Below are positions 62,118 to 64,000 of a DNA stretch of 64,000 nt, one piece after another. The position numbers and the translations under genes were made by a program. Numbering within the stretch: the stretch's first letter is position 1; each line of letters starts with the position of its first letter. The notes beneath the pieces were generated by a model, which searched no databases, was not told where the DNA came from, and saw only the letters and a program-made list of their open reading frames with translations. The stretch lies in contig CAZKQB010000012.1 in assembly GCA_964554795.1 (NCBI GenBank), positions 1 to 64,000 of the forward strand. The letters run 5' to 3'. This DNA is from SFHK01 sp964554795 (lineage in GTDB: Bacteria; Bacillota; Clostridia; Christensenellales; Aristaeellaceae).

Positions 62118-62158
62118 ATATGGGAACCCGCCCAAAGCAGCGGATTCCCATATTTTTT
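62118..62158 (+). terminator. Terminator of the secDF operon
   Basis: A 14-bp stem with a single mismatch (62118-62131 and 62140-62153), an 8-base loop and a T run, 15 bases after the secF stop. Confidence 0.92.
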
Positions 62159-62232
62159 CAAGCAGGCGCGGTTACGCTGAATCAAATCCACGCCGCCGTC
62201 AAACGATAAAAGGGATAATGAGGTAGGATTCC

Positions 62233-64000
62233 ATGCTCAAATGCCTTCCGCGTTCCACAGACGCGCCCGAGTGGCCGCGTCCCGCCGATATGCCCGCGCT
62301 TCTTCACCGGTTGCTTCGCCTTCGCGGCGTACGCAGTGAGGAGGAGGCTTGTGCCTTCCTCCGTCCCGGGCGCGACCAGCTGCACGACCCGTTTCTGCTT
62401 TCGGACATGGATCGCGCTGTACAGGAGATTCGCGCAGCCATCGACGCAGGAGAGGGCATCTGCGTATACGGCGATTACGACGTGGACGGCGTCTGTGCCT
62501 CGTCCATTCTTTCCAGCTATTTGCGTTCCATCGGCGCGCAAGTGGACGTGTACCTTCCCTCCCGGCACAAGGAGGGCTACGGCCTCAACGAAGACGCAGT
62601 GCTGAAGGTATGCGAAAAGCACCATCTGCTGGTGACGGTTGATTGCGGCATCACATCGGTAGAGCTGACGCGGCTGGCGCAGGCACGCGGCATGCGCGTC
62701 GTGATTACCGATCACCATCGGCCGGAGGGCGAGCTGCCTCCGTGCCCGGTTGTGAATCCACTTTTAAACGGCTATCCATTTCCCTACCTGTGCGGCGCAG
62801 GCGTAGCGTTTCAGCTTGTAGCGGCGCTGGGCGGGCGCGACGCCGCGATGGAATATGTAGATCTGGCGGCGTTAGCGACGATCGCGGACATCGTACCGCT
62901 TCAGGATGAAAACCGTGCGATTGCCGCATTGGGCCTGAAGCGAATCAATGTATCCCCTCGCCCCGGCATTCGTGCACTGATTGACGCCAGCGGCATGACC
63001 GGTCGCGTGATCAGCTCCGGAAACGTGGCTTTCCAGCTTGCGCCACGGCTGAACGCCAGCGGACGACTAGGCGACGCCATGCGCGCCTATCGACTGCTTA
63101 CCGGCACGAACGCCGACGAATGTGCCGAGCTGGCCGGACAGCTGAACGAGGAAAACCTTCGCCGCAAGGCGCTGGAGCAGGATGCCTACGCGCTGGCCGA
63201 TGAGCTTCTGCGTTCGTTCCGCTTTGCTGAGCACCGCGTGATCGTGATTCCCGGCGAGGGACTAAACAGCGGCGTGATCGGCCTTGCCGCCTCCCGGCTG
63301 ACCGAGCGTTATCACTATCCCACGGTAGTTCTGTCGCTGGACGGCGACGTATATACCGGATCCTGCCGTTCGATCGAAGGCGTAGACATTCACGACGCGC
63401 TTTCGCACGTGGCAGACGCGCTGATTCAGTTTGGCGGTCACAAAATGGCGGCCGGACTGCGGCTGAAAAAGGAAAACCTTGACGCGTTCCGAAGCAGGCT
63501 GGACGCATATTTGAAGGAAGCCTATCCGGCAGAGCTATGGATTCCACGAGTGGAATACGACTGCGAGGTGGATGTCGAGGACCTAACGACGGAGGCTGTG
63601 GAGATGCTGGAGGCGCTCGCACCTACCGGCTGCGGCAATCCCTCCGCGCAGTTTCTTATGAAATGCGAGGTTGCCTCCGCCCGCCCCGTCGGTGCGGACG
63701 GTGCACATCTGAAGCTGTCCCTGCGCAGCACAGGCGGTACAACCGACGCCATCTGGTTCCGGCGCGGCGACCTTGCCGGGCATCTGCCGCGCACGGCCAA
63801 CGTCGTGTTTCAGGCGTCAATCAACCGCTATCAGGGGCGCGAAAGCGTGCAGGCGCAGCTTACTGCGCTGGAGGCACGAGATGGAGACGGACGGCTTGCA
63901 GAGCTCAATGCACGCATAGATTCTCTGTTTCAAACGTTCTTAACAGACCATGTGTATAATTGGGCGTATTCGGGAATTCCCGCGACGGCAATTTCGGCTC
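62233..64000 (+). CDS. recJ: Single-stranded-DNA-specific exonuclease RecJ, 3' end beyond window
   Basis: 5'-3' exonuclease of recombination and repair. About 589 residues are visible and the gene runs off the edge. DHH-family motifs are clear: VYGDYDVDGVCASS (motif I), VTVDCGIT (motif II), VITDHHRPEGELPP (motif III), LATIADIVPL (motif IV), then the DHHA1 motif FGGHKMAAG and an OB-fold region. The ATG at 62233 has GAGGTAGG just upstream and lies about 75 bases after the secDF terminator. The visible length already covers the catalytic core, so the missing part is a C-terminal extension common in Firmicutes. Confidence 0.95.
   Translation, partial: MLKCLPRSTDAPEWPRPADMPALLHRLLRLRGVRSEEEACAFLRPGRDQLHDPFLLSDMDRAVQEIRAAIDAGEGICVYGDYDVDGVCASSILSSYLRSIGAQVDVYLPSRHKEGYGLNEDAVLKVCEKHHLLVTVDCGITSVELTRLAQARGMRVVITDHHRPEGELPPCPVVNPLLNGYPFPYLCGAGVAFQLVAALGGRDAAMEYVDLAALATIADIVPLQDENRAIAALGLKRINVSPRPGIRALIDASGMTGRVISSGNVAFQLAPRLNASGRLGDAMRAYRLLTGTNADECAELAGQLNEENLRRKALEQDAYALADELLRSFRFAEHRVIVIPGEGLNSGVIGLAASRLTERYHYPTVVLSLDGDVYTGSCRSIEGVDIHDALSHVADALIQFGGHKMAAGLRLKKENLDAFRSRLDAYLKEAYPAELWIPRVEYDCEVDVEDLTTEAVEMLEALAPTGCGNPSAQFLMKCEVASARPVGADGAHLKLSLRSTGGTTDAIWFRRGDLAGHLPRTANVVFQASINRYQGRESVQAQLTALEARDGDGRLAELNARIDSLFQTFLTDHVYNWAYSGIPATAISA

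Overview
The window reads as a GC-rich (clearly above 50%) Clostridia-type Firmicutes chromosome. Support for this: a Gram-positive PolC replicase downstream of frr-uppS-dxr-rseP, an LplB/YtcP-type sugar ABC transporter next to a YesM/YesN-type two-component system, strong GGAGG ribosome binding sites, a class I fumarase-type hydratase, and an AdoCbl-dependent glutamate fermentation pathway. A Christensenellales-like gut lineage is possible, but that is only an impression. There are no phage, IS or CRISPR structures; this is mostly ordinary chromosome with a few accessory islands.

Region 1 (1-10.8 kb) is a divergent catabolic island for the methylaspartate route of glutamate fermentation. The minus-strand operon holds a citrate-lyase-ligase (CitC) gene, a P-loop/tRNA-editing-like fusion, glutamate mutase sigma subunit, its reactivase, glutamate mutase epsilon subunit and methylaspartate ammonia-lyase (cut by the window edge). 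The plus-strand operon holds CitD/CitE/CitF-type lyase subunits and a two-subunit [4Fe-4S] hydratase. Together these give glutamate -> 3-methylaspartate -> mesaconate -> citramalate -> acetate + pyruvate, so the 'citrate lyase' is most likely citramalate lyase and the 'fumarase' most likely mesaconase. Two back-to-back promoters with 17-bp spacers sit between the operons. A perfect 16-bp hairpin closes the plus operon.

Region 2 (10.8-22.7 kb) holds a HAD phosphatase and MATE exporter pair, a free-standing AlaX-type tRNA-editing protein, a GH29 fucosidase, tRNA-Thr(GGT), an AI-2E family permease, a KdpDE-like two-component system followed by a Pit phosphate transporter and its DUF47 partner, and an S66 LD-carboxypeptidase.

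Region 3 (22.7-31.8 kb) is the most unusual part. Four 97-bp tandem repeats, each carrying an extended -10 promoter element, precede a three-gene set (SPFH plus zinc ribbons; membrane plus zinc ribbon; secreted cysteine-rich protein). A 1431-residue secreted leucine-rich-repeat protein and an N-acetylneuraminate-lyase-like aldolase follow.

Region 4 (31.8-43.3 kb) is one long housekeeping operon: frr, a 70-aa hypothetical, uppS, dxr, rseP, a PHP phosphatase, ispG, polC and a secreted WG-repeat protein, closed by a strong terminator. Compared with the Bacillus order it lacks cdsA and proS.

Region 5 (43.3-52.5 kb) is a carbohydrate island: an iron-dependent alcohol dehydrogenase and an unrecognised carbohydrate-enzyme-like protein, divergent from two sugar permeases, a solute-binding protein and a YesM/YesN-like sensor/regulator pair. 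No transporter ATPase is encoded here. Region 6 (52.5-64 kb) holds transketolase, a phosphohexomutase, DUF2461, a membrane-anchored Ig-like protein, an SDR reductase, secD, secF and the 5' part of recJ.
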